Source: Symbiodinium natans (taxonomy: Eukaryota; Sar; Dinophyceae; Suessiales; Symbiodiniaceae). From it: a DNA stretch of 64,000 nt. The stretch spans positions 592,514 to 656,513 of the forward strand of contig CAJNDS010000569.1 of the NCBI GenBank assembly GCA_905221605.1, written 5' to 3'. Shown piece after piece: positions 45,568 through 56,848 of this stretch (its first letter is position 1; each line of letters starts with the position of its first letter). A model generated the notes under the pieces. The model worked only from the letters and a program-made list of their open reading frames with translations. It had not been told where the DNA came from and ran no database searches. The position numbers were made by a program, and so were the translations under genes.

Positions 45568-45737
45568 TTTTTTTCAGGCCTCGAGCCAGGAATAAGAAAG
45601 TGTGCCCGCTTTGGCTTAATGTGGCTTACAAGGGAACTCAAACCCGGAAAAAGTGCCCTAAACCCTAAACCCTTTTGCTAAACCCTAAACCCTGAATAAG
45701 GGTGCTACTCTGCGTCCTAGAAGGTCTACCTTGGAAC

Positions 45738-45798
45738 CTCCCGAAATGATCGCAGCCCAGCATCGAGTTCGGACTCTCCACCAGGGTCGATGCTGTTC
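45738..45798 (-). CDS. Exon-like block NSIDPGGESELDAGLRSFRE
   Basis: Twenty codons between CTTGGCAG|G and GAG|GTTCCA. Acidic, with plausible codon use. No paralogue. Confidence 0.45.
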
Positions 45799-45845
45799 CT
45801 GCCAAGGGATGCGAATGGTCTGAAGCTCCTACCCTCCAGGCTGCA

Positions 45846-45972
45846 CCTAAACCCTAAAACCCTAAAACCCTAAAACCCTAAAACCCTAAACCCTAAACCC
45901 TAAACCCTAAACCCTAAACCCTAAACCCTAAACCCTAAACCCCAAACCCTAAACCCCAAACCCTAAACCCTA
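45846..45972. repeat. Telomere-like array, 8-mer then 7-mer
   Basis: Five CCCTAAAA octamers, about nine CCCTAAA heptamers, then CCCCAAA alternations. Confidence 0.95.
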
Positions 45973-46078
45973 TGTGGCGCCTCTAGGTCTCCAAACCCCC
46001 TGCATGCAACCGCAGGGATCGGTAGAATCCCTTGATCCTTAGCCGGTGAGACCTCCAAACGCCGGGGGGGGGGGGTTA

Positions 46079-46215
46079 GGGTTCAGGGTTCAGGGTTCAG
46101 GGTTCAGGGTTCAGGGTTCAGGGTTTAGGGTTTAGGGTTTAGGGTTTAGGGTTTAGGGTTTAGGGTTTAGGGTTTAGGGTTTAGGGTTTAGGGTTTAGGG
46201 TTTAGGGTTTTAGGG
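46079..46215. repeat. GGGTTCA array merging into TTTAGGG array
   Basis: Seven TTCAGGG units followed by about 13 TTTAGGG units with a sharp boundary. Confidence 0.95.
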
Positions 46216-46860
46216 TGGATTTGGGGTTTAGGATTGCCACCCACCAGCTGACCCACTCAGGGTTTATGGGGCTTAGAAGCTGAGATGAGGAGTTTGGGAT
46301 TCATTGGGTGGTCTCGGTCTGCCCCGAGCCCCAGTGCAACGGGATGTGAGAACAGGCTGGGGGGGGGGGGGGGGGAGGGCTTTGCGGTTCAAGGTCAGTG
46401 CCTGGGCAGACTAAGAAAGCAGATGGCACCCTAACATCTAGACGCAATGGGGATGGCAGCAGGTGACAACGTTAGCCCTGAATAAGCAAACCTCAGAAAC
46501 CGGTTCCCCTTTAAAGGAGACAAAGAACATCCCCCCTGGGCCCGGTTGACACTAGCAACGTACCTTGGCCTTTGATACCTGAGCCTCATGAACCACCAGC
46601 ATCGTCCGCCAAGCCCTCGAAATAATTCAGAAACTACAAGAGATACCCACGTTGATTGAATAGCCCCCTGTATTCAGAACCCCACAGCCTACCTTTCTAG
46701 GCTCTTCCCCAGAAACACATGATGGAATGTTCGATGGGGGTTCAACAAGGGACCCTACCTTTTTTTGCAGGCTTTTTGCTCTAACACTTCGTAGAAGCCC
46801 CTTTAATGGAGTCTTGGGTGACCGAAGATAAAAAGAGGTAGCATTTGAGCTCTTAAGGTA
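46216..46860. other. No supported gene
   Basis: Contains a G15 run at 46360 and otherwise unique DNA. TTACCCAGTCCCTAG at its right edge recurs near 42357, hinting at another small repeat family. Confidence 0.4.
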
Positions 46861-46869
46861 ACCCAGTCC

Positions 46870-47151
46870 CTAGTTCTGGCCAAGACGCCTCAAGATGATC
46901 AGCAGGGAAACGAGCGAGTTGCCCACAACGACCTGCAAGCTTTGCCAGCATTCTTGCACACCCTCCCGATAACCCTCACGCCCCATCAGCTGAGTCAACA
47001 ACACACCGAGAGTGGAGAAAACAAGCCCTGTGCCGATGGTCCTGAAGCATGCTTCCTGCAAACGTACCTCGTATAAATTTAATGGAGTTCTGACGGGCAG
47101 CGTAAAAATGGAAACTGGGCAAACGGCAACACTCCAACAACCACTTGACAA
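46870..47151 (-). CDS. Hydrophobic exon-like ORF
   Basis: Its C-terminal 65 residues look genuine: LYEVRLQEACFRTIGTGLVF, a hydrophobic stretch LVFSTLGVLLTQL, then VVVGNSLVSLLIILRRLGQN and a stop. Two membrane-like segments are possible. The first 25 residues are probably upstream noncoding sequence. No family recognised and no paralogue. Confidence 0.45.
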   Translation of the reverse strand: MSSGCWSVAVCPVSIFTLPVRTPLNLYEVRLQEACFRTIGTGLVFSTLGVLLTQLMGREGYREGVQECWQSLQVVVGNSLVSLLIILRRLGQN

Positions 47152-48607
47152 AACCTAGCAGTGCGGTCTGCGGCATACGGTAGAAGCTTTGAGACTCTCG
47201 CAATTGCGCGTTGCAAGCTTTGTGCTGAAACATGTATGGGGGTTAAGGGTGACATGTCACATTCCACGGCGTCCAGATGAGCAGTTCTCTAAGAGTTTGG
47301 TCTTTTTTTGGATTCCGATGGGGTTTCGATGATACTATTAAGCACCACATTTAGGGCACGCCGAGAAGGGTCCATAATTTAGTGAATTGGCTAGATACCC
47401 CTCAACCCTAAACCTTAAAACCTAAACCGCCTGACGAAATGCATCTGGGAAGCCCAGAGGGTTCTGGTGGCCATAATTGACCTGATCCATTCGTGAGCCC
47501 CCCAGAATCAGGTTTAGGGTTTAGGCTATCCCCCCCCCCCCCAACAAAAAAAAAACTCCTACAATTTTTGCTAGGCTCCAACTCTTACAGAGTTCTTCGG
47601 TGACGTACAACAAAGTCTTGGGCTCTGAAGGCGTTCATTCAGGGCATGGGTAAGAAAATCAGACATCTGAAAGGAGTTTGTGGCAACAGAAGCATGAACG
47701 CCGATGCGAGCCTTCCACTAGCTTGTAGTTTCACTCCTCAACACCTAAACCTTCGAGGTTCTTTGTATGGATTTGAGAACTTGGTACACTATATCGCCCC
47801 TAAAAGGTGTGTATATGTACATAAGTATTTATATATATGTAGAAATATATTTTTGTTAATATACAGGAATACAGGGAACCCAATTCCTGAATCACACAAT
47901 ACTGGGTTCATGGAACGTATCTGAGGAACATTGCGCAGGGCCTATTACTAAACACATCTTGCATAAACCTTCTGAACCCTAAACCCTACGTCTTAAACCC
48001 GAAACCCTAACTCCTAAAGCCACTAGAAACAGCATTCCCAAGCGGACTTGGGAGATTAACTCCTTCAGGTTCATGGCTACGCACTGTAGCGGAGTAGGGT
48101 TTGGGGTCTAGGGCTAGGGGTTTTGGGTTTAGGTTATAGGGTTTAGGGTTTCGGCTCTCACACAGGGTTTAAGGTTTTGGTTGGTGCCTGCAAGGCTGAC
48201 AACTTTAGGGTTTGGGGTCTCCACCACTAGTTCGAGGGGCTCGAGAGCATTGCTTGAGTTCCTACTCTCACCCTGCCACCATGTCATTCTCAGTCCGGAC
48301 TCGGGTTTAGTCTGAGGTTTGCTAAACCCTAAACTCAACCCTAAGCCCGAAACCCTAAACCCTAAACCTCACCCACCCCCTCATGTCCCCGAACTTTCAG
48401 GCTAGTGGCGAAGGGAGACGCACAAAAATGCACAGCAGAAGCGCGTCGAAGCTCCGCGCAACAGGTGTGCCTGGCGGACCGTAGCCATACGCGTGAGAGA
48501 ACAAGCATTGCACACGGCACACGTTCTGAAATTGAAAAAGGAACTGGAACCGAATGCCCCAGCATGTTGCAAGCCACCAGCTGATGCTGCATGGCAGAGC
48601 CAGAAGA

Positions 48608-48700
48608 GATTTCCGGAATAAGGGGGCCTTATTGGGATCCTGTTTCTAAGGAGGTTCTACTATTTGGGGATCTATATTGCCCCCCTATTTTCGTAGAAGT
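48608..48700. mobile_element. Family F element
   Basis: ATTTCCGGAATAAGGGGGCC, TTCTACTATTTGGGGATC and CCCCCCTATTTTCGTAGAAG follow the family order. Confidence 0.65.
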
Positions 48701-48724
48701 ACTATTTGATAAGCCATGTCATGC

Positions 48725-48822
48725 TCAAGGGTCAAGGGTCAAGGGTCAAGGGTCAAGGGTCAAGGGTCAAGGGTCAAGGGTCAAGGGTCAAGGGTCAAGG
48801 GTCAAGGGTCAAGGGTCAAGGG
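48725..48822. repeat. TCAAGGG heptamer array
   Basis: Fourteen perfect AAGGGTC units, a 7-nt variant with no TTTAGGG mixed in. Creates the false repeat peptide SRVKGQG. Confidence 0.95.
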
Positions 48823-49142
48823 TGCTCTTCAACGGACGGGTGGCCGTCTTCTTGCCAAGGCACACCACGGCGATGCATAGAGGAGGGTGACCAGTGTGAA
48901 CAATGCATACCAAAAGTCCCTTGGGCTGCAGCGGATAGCCCATGTGAGGATTTTTTGGTGCAGCTTCTTCATGCCTCTAAGCCCTACTGAGGTTCCGGGT
49001 GCAGAAGCCCCCAACTGCTACTGCAGATTTTTGCGCCAGTTCCCACCCCCCTGCCGAAACTTACATATCCGATCGTAGCTTACGAACTCTAAAGACTCCT
49101 GCTCCTTTGGCTCTGCATCCTCTACCCTTTTAAAATTTTAGC

Positions 49143-49514
49143 TTGGGATGTTCCCCCCTTATACTAACAGTCTAACAGTCCTTACTAGGTACTATAATAG
49201 GGGGGCGGGGGGGGTACTAGAATCCCCATTAAGGACTGTTAGCCAAATTATTCAGGACCCCCTGACTGTTTGCGGGGTCTCCTTTAAAGTCAAACCGTCC
49301 GGGCGCCGTAAGAAAATTCCACGTGGCGCCTTTAAAAAAGATAACCGGGCATCGCTGCCCCTTTAAACCTATCTAAACTCCTCCCTATTGAAATCATATA
49401 AGCCCCTGCGGCCGTGTAATCAGGCTCCCATCCACGCCTCAACTGTTCAGGGGGGGGGGGGGGGGGGGGCCCAACACACTAAAGAGGGTCCAACATTAAG
49501 GGGGAACATCTCAG
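49143..49514. mobile_element. Family A element with family C nested inside
   Basis: Family A left part 49143-49241, family C 49243-49499, then family A right end AGGGGGAACATC. ATTTTAGC and CTTTTAGC flank the whole (7 of 8). The C copy lacks its left terminal 40 bp but keeps CAACATTAA at the right. Confidence 0.85.
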
Positions 49515-50067
49515 CTTTTAGCTTCTCGCTGCCCCACAACGTAGCCCAGCGTCAGCGTGTGGCGGCAGAGCGTCCAAGGCAGGAAGGCATAGACCGTCCT
49601 AGGATGGCCCATAAAACGGTGTAGGGTTTAGGGTTTAGGGGCTCAGGGGCTTAGGGGCTTAGGTTTAGGGTTTAGGGTTTAGGGTTTGGGGTTTGGGGGT
49701 TTGGGGTTTAGGGTTTAGGACTCCTCTTGACCCCAAATAAGGGACAAAATAAAGCATCCCAAAAGCCTACCCAGTGTCAGAGTTGCCATCAGTGCCAGGA
49801 ATAGCCAGGTCGCCTCCATGTTGAGGTATCGCCTTAGGTTCGTGGAGTTTGGGGATTTGCCTTCACAATCTGGGGGAGGGCATGGGTGGAGGGCGGTTCA
49901 TGCAGCAACAGACACTAAGCCGCTTAGCATTGAATCCTGACTTGTGCCATTAAGGGGCCTCAAGTGGTAAGGCCTATACTTCTACGCCCGTTAACAGAGT
50001 CCCAGTCTCGGGCTCTCCAGGAAGATGTTGACCACGGCTGCAGCCTTGGTTTACCAGTAACCATGGT

Positions 50068-50155
50068 ATGATAAGGGCACCCTTTTTGGGTTGGTTATTT
50101 CACAAGGGAACCCATAACCAAATAAAAGGGAAAGGGTACAGTACCAGTGGTCTAC
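50068..50155. mobile_element. Family G element
   Basis: ATAAGGGCACCCTTTTTGGG, ATTTCACAAGGGAACCC and AAAGGGTACAGTACCAGTGG form the uninterrupted family copy. Its edge supplies the stop codon of the ORF next to it. Confidence 0.7.
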
Positions 50156-50460
50156 TAAGCAGCCATGATGACCCAAGAAAGAGTAGCATACAGAGCCAGC
50201 GCACGGTGTGAGAGGGCGAGGCGTACTCTCTGAATCTCGTCCGCCAAACGGAGCTCCTCTGCACTTTTCTTCCGTGGGTTCAGAGGCAGCAGCAGCTGTG
50301 TCAGCCAGCGCCTCAATGTTCGACAAATGGCCGGAGCGTGGAAGAAGACCAGAACGATGAGCCGCAGCAACATCAGGCAGACGAGGGTCGCACCCACCAG
50401 CATGAGCACTACATCGTCGGTGCCCATTCTGTTGGATCCCGTGAGACTCAGCTGGCCCAC
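50155..50460 (-). CDS. Exon-like ORF with one membrane segment
   Basis: About 95 codons without stop. DDVVLMLVGATLVCLMLL plus RLIVLVFF is a strong membrane helix, followed by a basic amphipathic tail RRWLTQLLLPLNPRKKSAEE and LADEIQRVRLALSHRALALY. There is no ATG at the start; it probably begins after CCAG at about 50450. The stop lies in the edge of a family G element, so the natural C-terminus may be lost. Not recognised. Confidence 0.5.
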   Translation of the reverse strand: MGQLSLTGSNRMGTDDVVLMLVGATLVCLMLLRLIVLVFFHAPAICRTLRRWLTQLLLPLNPRKKSAEELRLADEIQRVRLALSHRALALYATLSWVIMAA

Positions 50461-50729
50461 ATCTACCCCTGCGACTCCATCTTGAGCATGTCAAGCGGCC
50501 ACAGCATCCGAACCTGCAGCGTGCTCCAGGCTGCTCTGATCCCTGGTATAAGAACCACACTCCCCACCCCCCCTCCCAATTTTAGGAGCCTCCCCAAGGC
50601 TCTAGCCCCCAAGAACCGATCGAAGATCAAACATTGGATAGACCCGAAACATCCCTAAACCACACGGACCGGCCGCTTGAAGGTTCATGTGTACTCATAG
50701 CCCACTTAATGCAGGACTTGGGGTTTAGG

Positions 50730-50819
50730 TTGGGCTGATACTAACAGTCCTTCATAGGGATTATAATAGGGGTACTATAATCCCCATTAAGACTGTTAGT
50801 ATAAGGGGGAACATCCCAA
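50730..50819. mobile_element. Family A element inserted in telomere-like repeat
   Basis: GGTTTAGG lies directly outside both ends, so the target was a TTTAGGG unit. The left arm has a 12-nt deletion. Confidence 0.9.
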
Positions 50820-51356
50820 GGTTTAGGGTTTGTGGTTCCCTGGGAACTTCCAGGTTTGTTTGCGGCCCCAGGCCCAAATTGGAATTGCCAAACATGGAAG
50901 ATTAGGGTTTAGGGCTTAGGGTTTAGGGGCCCACCCTTCCAAGACTGCTGCAAAAGGGCCCCTGAACCCCTCAATCCCTTCCTGCAAGCTTCTTCGGGTC
51001 TGGGTTCAGAAGGCTCGAGAACTTACGGTTTAGGCAGACTCAGGTCGAGTAGCCTGCTGTCACAGAGGGGGCTTAGGGTTCAGGGTTTAGGGTTGAGGGT
51101 TTAGGGGTGTGTCCTAAACCGACATTGTGCAGGAACCCTGAACCCTGACCCTGAGCTGAGGGACTGGCTTGTTTAGGGTTTGGGGTTTTGGGTTTTGGGT
51201 TTAGAGTGTGGGGTTTGGGGTTCAGGGTTTAGAGTATTCACGGTTTGGGCTCTGTCTCTGGTTCGGGGTTTGGGATTTGGGGGGCCGTGCCAGGAGCCGG
51301 TCTGCGGTCGGCATCGAAGCCTAAAAAACTCAGAGGTGGGGGTCTGGGGATCCAAC

Positions 51357-51464
51357 CCTAAACCCTAAACCTTAAACCCTAAACCCTAAACCCTAAACCC
51401 TAAACCCTAAACCCTAAACCCTAAACCCTAAACCCTAAACCCTAAACCCTAAACCCTAAACCAA
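51357..51464. repeat. Telomere-like CCCTAAA array
   Basis: Fifteen units, one CCTTAAA. Confidence 0.95.
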
Positions 51465-51561
51465 TTCAACCGAGCAAGGGAGCATGTGAACTACCCTGCG
51501 GGCCCTGCTCATGCAGATCCAATCCTTCCCGAAGTACCACCTTGCAGTTAAACCCTAAACC

Positions 51562-51640
51562 TGGGGATGTTCCCCCTGATACAAACAGTCCTTAATAGGG
51601 ATTACGATAAGGGTTACTAGTATAAGGGAGAGCATCCCAA
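51562..51640. mobile_element. Family A element in telomere-like repeat
   Basis: Outside the ends are CCTAAACC and CCTAAGCC (7 of 8). The inner right arm is deleted. Confidence 0.8.
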
Positions 51641-52095
51641 CCTAAGCCCTTGTTGAAACTGGACTGACCCTCAACCCTCAACCCGCCAAGCCCATGCGGT
51701 TTGGGGATTGGGCGCTGTGCCTGGAAGGGCCCAGGGTGTAGTATCTTTCTTTGCCCGACCCACCGGAAACCCAGCCCAATACTGGAAGTGATAGACCCCT
51801 CCTAATTTTTTGAGTATTGTTCCGGTCGAACCCTGTGCTTTTCTGTGGAGACCAACAGGCTTGCCACTTCGCCCGGAGTTGGTGCCACTCTAAACCCTAA
51901 ACCCTAAACCATACCGTTGGCGAAGGTGCCTTAGTAGGCTGTAGAAAGGGGCCGTGGGCCGCATGCACATGCGACTCCTGCGGTGTTCGGGCCCAGCGCG
52001 AGCAATAAGCCGAGTGCCAGAGAGCTGACAGCTTCAAAAAGATCGACACTCTGACCGGTGAGCAAATTGCAGAGATCGTCTTGAAGGGGGTAAGC

Positions 52096-52161
52096 TTGGG
52101 ATGTTCCCCCTTATACTAACAGTCCTTAATAGGGATCATTGTTAGAAGAGGAAAATTCCAA
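52096..52161. mobile_element. Short family A element duplicating a GTAAG site
   Basis: GGGTAAGC lies outside both ends. The copy is 66 bp with most of the right arm lost (GGAAAATTCCAA). Confidence 0.85.
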
Positions 52162-54178
52162 GGGTAAGCTGACCTACGATCGACGAGAGGCTCATCGCTG
52201 ATTATAGATTACTGTCAAAGGCCGCCGGTCTTGAAAAAAAGATACTCGGAGTCCTTCAGCTCCTATAAAAGCAAGACTCTGAGCCATGTCAATTGCTGTC
52301 GGTGCCCTTGCGGAGTTTGCAGGAGTGGAAAAGGGTGGCGGTTGGAAAGTCCACCCATGCAGGCACCGCGGGGGGAATCATTTTGGAGCCCTGCTAGTGA
52401 CAGCAGCTTGACCCTAAAGGGCTTGGAGCTTTCTGCTTCCTTGTTGAGGATACATTTACAGTGATATTTGTTTATTCCGCATTGGTAATTTACTAGGACA
52501 AAAACGTAAAGTTATTCCCAACAAGGACCCAGAAGGACCCAGTTGTGAGCTGCATTCCTTAGCCCCCTTCTTCAGGGATCTACCCCCGCACCCGCCCCTT
52601 AGTGGGGCCCCCTGATCTTCCCCCTCACAGATGCCCGAAGGTACTCGCCTGGGCCCATAGGGTTCTGGCCTTTCGAAGATCTTTCTGTGGTTTTACTAGG
52701 GCTCATCGAACTTTGCTTTAGCTTGGCAGGCCGTTCTCCACTCTGGAAGGGTCCGAAGTACTGGTGCGAAAGATCAGGCTCCCCTATGAGGAGCTGAAGA
52801 GTTCAAATCGATGCTTCATTTACCTTGCCTGCCGTTGCTTTTTTTGGGGGCACCAATTATTCTTATCATATAAGAACAGAATTATAGCCTTGAACACTAC
52901 CAGTGCTTCAAGACCAATGGAGTGCCAGAAGTAGCATGTGCGCGTGTATGCATTCATATGTATGTATATATGTATGTATATGTATGCGTGTATGTGTGTA
53001 TGTATGTATGTATGTATGTATGCATGTATGCATGTCTGTATGTATGCATGTGTGTGTGTGCGTGTATGTGCATATATACATATACATATATATACACAAA
53101 TACATACATGTGTGTGTAGTCTTGCTCAGGCTACTGCAAACTCTTCTTGCAACTCAACCCGGCCAGCCCTGTGGGCAGCAAAATCCTGCGCTTGGCACTG
53201 TTCGCAGTCAGCTTACCGGTTCTTTCACAGGGAAATTTGGGATCAGCTTGCCCACAGCCCTCAAAAGGTTGTATGCGTGAAACATAAGGTATCGATATTC
53301 CCCACAATTCCCTAATCAGACCTGGTAAGTCTGCAAAGGCGTGGAATCTCGTCCGAGAGGAACGCTGGCACAGCATAGTCATCACAGGCAGGGATTCTGA
53401 ACAGGTTGCTTTCAACGAGGAGGACAAAGCTGGCAAGGATTAAAATATGAGCATAGGCAAAGCCGAATAGGGATGTTCCGAATTTTCAAGGTTTACGGTT
53501 TAGGGAAGAATCCTGAACCATAAGCCAGGAAGGGGTTTCGGGGGTTGTCTGAAAGAAGACAATGTACATTCAGTCAACAGATGGCGCCGCAACAATTAAA
53601 TGGAAAATGTGCTGGGACCACCATGTGCGCTGAGTCTTCGCGACGATATACAATCCGGTTGGCAAAGCCAAGTGCTGGTTCGCTGCCGATGGAGTCAGCA
53701 ACCACAAAACAAAAAAATCTAAACAAAAAATGAACAACTGCACAAAAACATGCACATATCATTCGGAAGTGTTCTTTGTGAATGTACAATGTACATATAT
53801 GTAGTATTGTATATAGGTATATATGTATATACATACACATACGTGTACAACGAGCAAGCTCTTGAAAGAACTCCACGGCCTAAGCGCTTATATAACCACA
53901 TGGCGACATCAAGCCTCACAGTGGCGTTCGGGTATTCTGTTGGCTGCGTCCTGGCGTTCCCGCTGCATGCCTGCATGTTTCTTACTGTTGGTGAGTAGGG
54001 AATGGGGGAAGGAAGTACCCTCTGCAATCCCTTCACGTGTGCAAATAAGGCCCTAATTTTTTGATTCGTGGCTAACCAACAGTAAGTGTTTTGGGAAGCC
54101 CTCGAACTGACAAGGAGACCCGGGTTTGGGTTTAGGCATTTGTTGTTTTCTCCCGCGTAGCTGGCCGAACGAACCGCA

Positions 54179-54360
54179 AGGGTTTAGGGTTTAGGGTTTA
54201 GGTTTTAGGTTTTAGGGTTTAGGGTTTAGGGTTTAGGGTTTAGGGTTTAGGGTTAGGGGTTAGGGTTTAGGGTTTAGGGTTTAGGGTTTAGGGTTTAGGG
54301 TTTAGGGTTTAGGGTTTAGGGTTTAGGGTTTAGGGTTTAGGGTTTAGGGTTTAGGGCTCA
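54179..54360. repeat. Longest telomere-like array in the window
   Basis: About 24 TTTAGGG units with a few TTTTAGG variants at the left, about 180 nt. Confidence 0.97.
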
Positions 54361-55364
54361 GGGCTTAGGGTTTCTGGTTTAGGGGTCCCGAGTTTAGGGT
54401 TTAAGGGTCCCTCCTATGTCATCCCTGCAGCGATTGTTTCGGGAGGGGAGTTCCCCAGGTAGGGATATCTTACATACTGCCGCAATAAGGGGTTCTACGG
54501 GAAAGCTCACCTGCAACTGTTCCTAGACCAGAAACCCCTAAACCCAAACTCTATAGGGTGTGGGTTTAGGGGGTTCTGTTCTACGAACAGTTGCATGTAT
54601 ATATATATATATATATTTTTTTTTATTTATTTATTTTTTGTGTGTATACAAAATAAGCATATAGTCCTGGATGAGGCAAAGGAACCCTGCAAGATGCGAC
54701 TGCAATCTACACTCAAAGATCATGAGATTGACCGGGCCTTGGGTGTGGCAGTCGTAGCATTCAAGAAGCCCGCACCCGAAACCCTAAACCCTAAACCCCA
54801 AACCCCAAACCCTAAACCCTAAACCCTAAACCCTAAACCCTAAACCCCCCACCATATGACAAAGCCAGCAGGCGTCGATGACCGATGCTTCTTCAAGGCC
54901 CTGGACCTGGGACACCGTGATGGAAGATCATCTGATATGGATATAATCGGGTTTAGGGTTAAGGGTGTGTATATATATATATACAAACAAAAAAAGGCCC
55001 CATTCGAAGGACTGACGCGGGTAGCTTATAGGGCTCGCACGGTTCCTTGGACCCTTGATGGTCTGAGTTTCGGCTTTAGGGTTCAGGGTACCCGAAACCC
55101 TTAACCCCAAACCCTAAACTAGTACGTATATCCTAAGAAACCTATGTAACCCAACAAAACGGAACTGCATCTAATCAGGGCAGAGGTGGTGGCCTTTTTT
55201 CGCCTCTCAAGTCGTCTCGGTTTTTTTTGGCCACCTGCCTCGCGGACCACACTCGGACATACACGACACATTGCCACAAAACTCAGCAGAAAATGACTCG
55301 ACAGGTCAGCCCAATGTGTCGGGGTTTGCAACTACGTGGCCATGCAGATAATGAATGCAAATAT

Positions 55365-55366
<2 letters not shown>

Positions 55367-55400
<34 letters not shown>
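55367..55400. repeat. G34 homopolymer
   Basis: The longest single-base run in the window. Confidence 0.95.
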
Positions 55401-55401
<1 letters not shown>

Positions 55402-55637
55402 GGTCTTGTTCATTAGAACGTTTATAGGTGAGTGAAACTATACCAGTATTGGGGTTAGAAGGGGAAAGTCAATATTGGTAGCTGTCTCTAAACGTCAAAA
55501 AGTATGAAGTATTCCCATATAATCTTCCACCCAGCACCAAACAAAAACAACGTACAGCTTGAGGGGCATGGATGCATAGCCGGCTTAGGGCTGCTGCAGC
55601 TGCTGTGTTGGGCTGCGCTTACATTTGACACATGTCT

Positions 55638-55771
55638 TGGGATTTTCCCCTTAAACTAACAGTCCTTAATAGGGACTATAGTACCCTAAACTAAACGGCC
55701 TTCAATGGAGATTATAGTACCCCTTATCATAATCCTACGAAGGACTGCTAGTACAAGAGGGAAGATCCCAA
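55638..55771. mobile_element. Family A element, 134 bp
   Basis: CACATGTC and CACATGTG flank it (7 of 8). An extra inner copy of the CCTTCAAT-GGAGATTATAGTACCC segment enlarges it. Confidence 0.85.
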
Positions 55772-55864
55772 CACATGTGCAAAAACCGCAGCCAAAACCC
55801 TAGACCAAAAAGCCGCCCACACTCACAAGTGAGCAGAGAAGCCCTCAACACACCAAGGCCCTGT

Positions 55865-55971
55865 TACCCAAAGGCTCCAATGTAGTTACAGTTCCTTTTG
55901 GGGTTAGTCATAGGGCATGGGGGATTCTAGTATACCACCCCAAAAAGGTACTAAATAGGAGCCTTTGGGTA
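55865..55971. mobile_element. Family E palindromic element
   Basis: CCCAAAGGCTCC and GGAGCCTTTGGG with TA on each side; core ATTCTAGTATACCACCCC shared with 26188-26280. Confidence 0.85.
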
Positions 55972-56351
55972 GACTCTACCGAGCTTACATGACATTCCCC
56001 GTGCTGAAAACTTCAGCCCCTGAAAGGCCCTCATGCCTAGGGACGTAAAACGCAAGCTGTGCACGGGATGGGATACGCAGGCTTTAGGACTTTTGGAAGA
56101 GTGTTGTAGGTATTCATGGGGGTCCTTCCCCCCAAAAGGGCACCCCCCAAAAATCTTACCTAGTAGCTACTGTGCTACAGGGGGCGACTGATGATGGGTA
56201 ATTGTATTGGAGGTCCTGGTGCATTTGGGGTCTTGTCTGTGAGGATGCTAGAGGTGCTTCAGGCAAACGTGGATTGAACAAAAAAACCCAAACCCCAAAC
56301 ATCCCAAAAACTCAAAACCCTTCACCCTCCTGCTTCCTGAGCTTTCCTGAT

Positions 56352-56450
56352 AATCTAGGATGGCCCTTAAAACCCTCTGCAAACTATTCCTGAACATGAT
56401 CCTCTTAAACAGAATAAGGGGAAATGTAGAATGTCCCAAAGGCCTACCTA
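56352..56450. mobile_element. Family J element
   Basis: GGATGGCCCTTAAAACCC, ATTCCTGAACATGATCC and AATAAGGGGAAATGTAG match 19189-19297. Confidence 0.65.
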
Positions 56451-56534
56451 GTAACTAGCAATCTCTTGCCCAACCCTAAACCCTAAACCCTAAACCCGAA
56501 ACCCTAAACCCTTAGGTAAACATCTCTTGCCCAG

Positions 56535-56614
56535 CTACTGCGCCGGTTTGCCGGATGCCCGGGAGTTTGTGTGGAGCTGCGACCAATCCGGGTCCTCGAA
56601 GGCAAGGAGGACTC
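56535..56614 (-). CDS. Copy 2 last exon, VLLAFEDPDW to stop
   Basis: Follows AGTCCAG|G in phase 1 and reads 25 residues, ending ASGKPAQ and TAG at 56535. Its start matches copy 1 exon j (VVISFSEP). It gives the only C-terminus seen for this gene. Confidence 0.75.
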
Positions 56615-56683
56615 CTGGACTTGAGCTTGCGGCTGAGGCTTAAAACCCGTTAGGGTTTAGGGTTTAGGGTTTTAGGGTTTAGT

Positions 56684-56848
56684 AATATTCCCTTATGGTC
56701 GCCATGTAAATATACGATAATGATCCCCAAAACCCTGTTCTAATGATTTAAGTTTGCTGATGGTCCCTTATGGTCCCCTTATATTTATACAATAATGACC
56801 CCAAAACCCTGTTCTGATTATTTATATACGCCCCTACATTAGGCCTCT
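56684..56848. mobile_element. Family D element, tandem form
   Basis: Two successive blocks each with TCCCTTATGGTC, ATACRATAATGA and CCCCAAAACCCTGTTCT. Confidence 0.6.

Larger units (their letters stand above)
52162..55630. other. Repeat-rich stretch without a supported gene
   Basis: Contains a family L element (52466-52550), a TATG/TGTA microsatellite (52955-53110), a TA/TG run near 53800, the longest telomere-like array (54179-54360) and a T/TA run at 54595-54640. Plus ORF 52231-52464 has a cysteine cluster CCRCPCGVC but no start or splice evidence I can confirm. Overlapping frames at 52908-53315 are translated microsatellite. Confidence 0.45.

Noticed and set aside
48479-48488. CCGTAGCCAT, the first ten leader bases, on plus
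   Set aside because: Ten matching bases are expected by chance at about this frequency, and the following bases do not match.
48725-48822. Direct repeats as a CRISPR array
   Set aside because: The array is a contiguous 7-nt tandem repeat without spacers.
48591-48890. ORF with SRVKGQG repeats
   Set aside because: It is a translation of the TCAAGGG array; all three frames are open there.
50051-50560. 169-codon minus ORF overlapping the membrane-like ORF
   Set aside because: Its cysteine- and arginine-rich composition is typical of a shadow frame; the 50155-50460 frame has a clear membrane helix.
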